Assembly: GCA_002104985.1 (NCBI GenBank)
Contig: MCGO01000037.1
Span: 310,001-374,000 of the forward strand
Length of the DNA: 64,000 nt
Reading direction: 5' to 3'
Source: Rhizoclosmatium globosum
Taxonomy: Eukaryota; Chytridiomycota; Chytridiomycetes; Chytridiales; Chytriomycetaceae
Position numbers and translations under genes: made by a program. Of this stretch, positions 62,992-64,000 are shown in pieces. The notes under the pieces are model-generated. The model did not search any database, was not told the origin of the DNA, and saw only the letters and a program-made list of their open reading frames with translations. Position 1 is the first letter of the stretch, and each line of letters starts with the position of its first letter.

Positions 62992-63906
62992 TCAATCATG
63001 TGTCCTCCGCGCCCGAATCCAACCCATAAATCCATCTTGAGATACGCTCCTTTGTTGGAGTGCAGCCAACGCCCGTTTCTCATCTTCCAAAAACGAATCT
63101 TTACATACAACTGATGCAGCAGGACTACTCAAACTCTTTGAACCAACACGGGCACCGACATTGAGAAACACTGAAGTTACACGACGAACGACTTTTGAGG
63201 CCAAAAACGATAATTTAGCCTTCTTGATTCGAAGGATGCATACTTTGGTATCAAATTCGTGGCGGCAGTACTTTTGAATAATTTGTTAGAAAGGGTGAGA
63301 GGACTGAAAAACGAAGGCAAGAGGCGTACCGGACATTCAGATGATTTAGAGGACCATTCTTGGAGACAGTGGTAGCAGAAAGAGTCTGGAATGGATTCAT
63401 GACAGTTAGACGAAGAAAAATAGTGGTAAATCCGGGCATGTGGCAAAAGTGCACTTACGACCACAATCGCCGATAACAACTAATTCTTGACTCGACCGAG
63501 ATTCCCAGCACACAGGACACGTGTAGACAGCGCACAAAGATTTCTCAGAAAAGAAGGACGTGTAAGACTTTTCCTGGTGAGATTCCATAATAGTTGCATC
63601 AGAAGAATACGAATCAGGTTCGAGACAGACAGGTTTAGAATCATTCAGCAGATTCACAGAAACCACAACCACATCATCATTTGCATCTGCAGTTGACAGG
63701 CCTGTTGATGATTGTCTTGTATGGTTTTCAGTAGCAGTTGTAGTTGTTGTGGCACCAGTTCGCGACAAGCTTTTGAAACGATTCGAGGACACGTTGTTGT
63801 CCTTGTCGATGTCTGTTTCTGGTTCGAGCAGCGACAGAAGTCTTCGCGACTTTTCCTTGATTGATTGAGATGGTTTTACGATTCGGCGGGAGAGCGAGAT
63901 GGTCAT
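62992..63906 (-). CDS. RING-finger protein, probable E3 ubiquitin ligase
   Basis: A C3HC4 RING is rebuilt by splicing. CPVCWESRSSQELVVIGDCG, an intron with GTAAGT donor and CATTCCAG acceptor, H-SFCYHCLQEWSSKSSECP, a second intron (GTACGC...CAAAAG), YCRHEF. The result CPVC-x12-CGHSFCYHCLQEW-x8-CPYC is a canonical RING, which usually recruits a ubiquitin-conjugating enzyme. The C-terminal part is basic (RIKKAKLSFLASKVVRRV) and ends GFMGWIRARRTHD at 62992. The N-terminal region is Ser/Thr-rich and disordered. The ATG at 63906 is a possible start, but the frame stays open through the window edge with Thr/Pro/Asn-rich residues, so the gene may continue past 64000. Confidence 0.8.
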
Positions 63907-64000
63907 TGTCGGTGGCGTGGGCGTGGCTTGGAATTCGTGCGTGTTTGTGGCTGAGGAATTCTGAGTTGGTGCGGGATTGGCTGAATTTGCGGTGGTGGAT

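Overview
This window is nuclear DNA from a zoosporic (flagellated) fungus, most likely a chytrid. Genes sit close together on both strands, most contain several short GT-AG introns of about 45-100 bases, and tRNA genes carry no encoded CCA and end in T runs. The proteins look fungal (UreG with a His-rich start, a small secreted Cys-rich protein with chitin-binding-like modules, fungal-type mitochondrial carriers). IFT46, a component of the intraflagellar transport train, implies a flagellated cell, which among fungi points to chytrid-like lineages.

Layout. 1-4.3 kb: an unrecognised gene running off the left edge, head to head with MIOS (GATOR2/SEA complex). 5.6-7.0 kb: a PNUTS-like PP1 regulator. 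7.0-9.3 kb: gene-poor, with decayed repeats and a duplicated coding-like segment. 9.3-12.0 kb: two tandem ethanolamine-phosphate cytidylyltransferase genes. 12.2-17.3 kb: PP2C phosphatase, SLY1 and calcineurin B. 17.4-18.3 kb: a diverged direct repeat and a tRNA-Thr. 18.4-27.3 kb: TMF-type golgin, secreted repeat protein, long coiled-coil protein, otubain. 27.3-27.7 kb: initiator tRNA-Met and tRNA-Thr. 27.9-36.3 kb: cystinosin, Tat-SF1/Cus2, UreG, a GT61-like glycosyltransferase, pyridoxal kinase, IFT46. 36.5-46.5 kb: cullin-1, a WDR44-like protein, an SLC25A44-like carrier, an unknown gene. 46.6-48.9 kb: tRNA cluster (Gly, Val, Lys, Ala, Thr). 49-64 kb: mitochondrial EF-G, PAC4/PSMG4, another SLC25 carrier, a FANCA-like protein, an FAD oxidoreductase, an MDR reductase, an M13 peptidase and a RING-finger protein.

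The genes are mostly independent housekeeping functions; I see no biosynthetic cluster. The main architectural theme is head-to-head pairs whose start codons are only 24-81 bases apart. A second theme is technical: at about sixteen places a conserved reading frame is broken and in each case exactly one extra base would restore it, often inside a short homopolymer. This looks like systematic base loss in the assembly rather than pseudogenisation, so I annotate across these points. The most interesting biology is the FANCA-like gene, the PNUTS-like gene with PP1-docking motif and zinc fingers, the microexons of calcineurin B, a dicistronic tRNA-Lys/tRNA-Val unit, and two unexplained repeat families.
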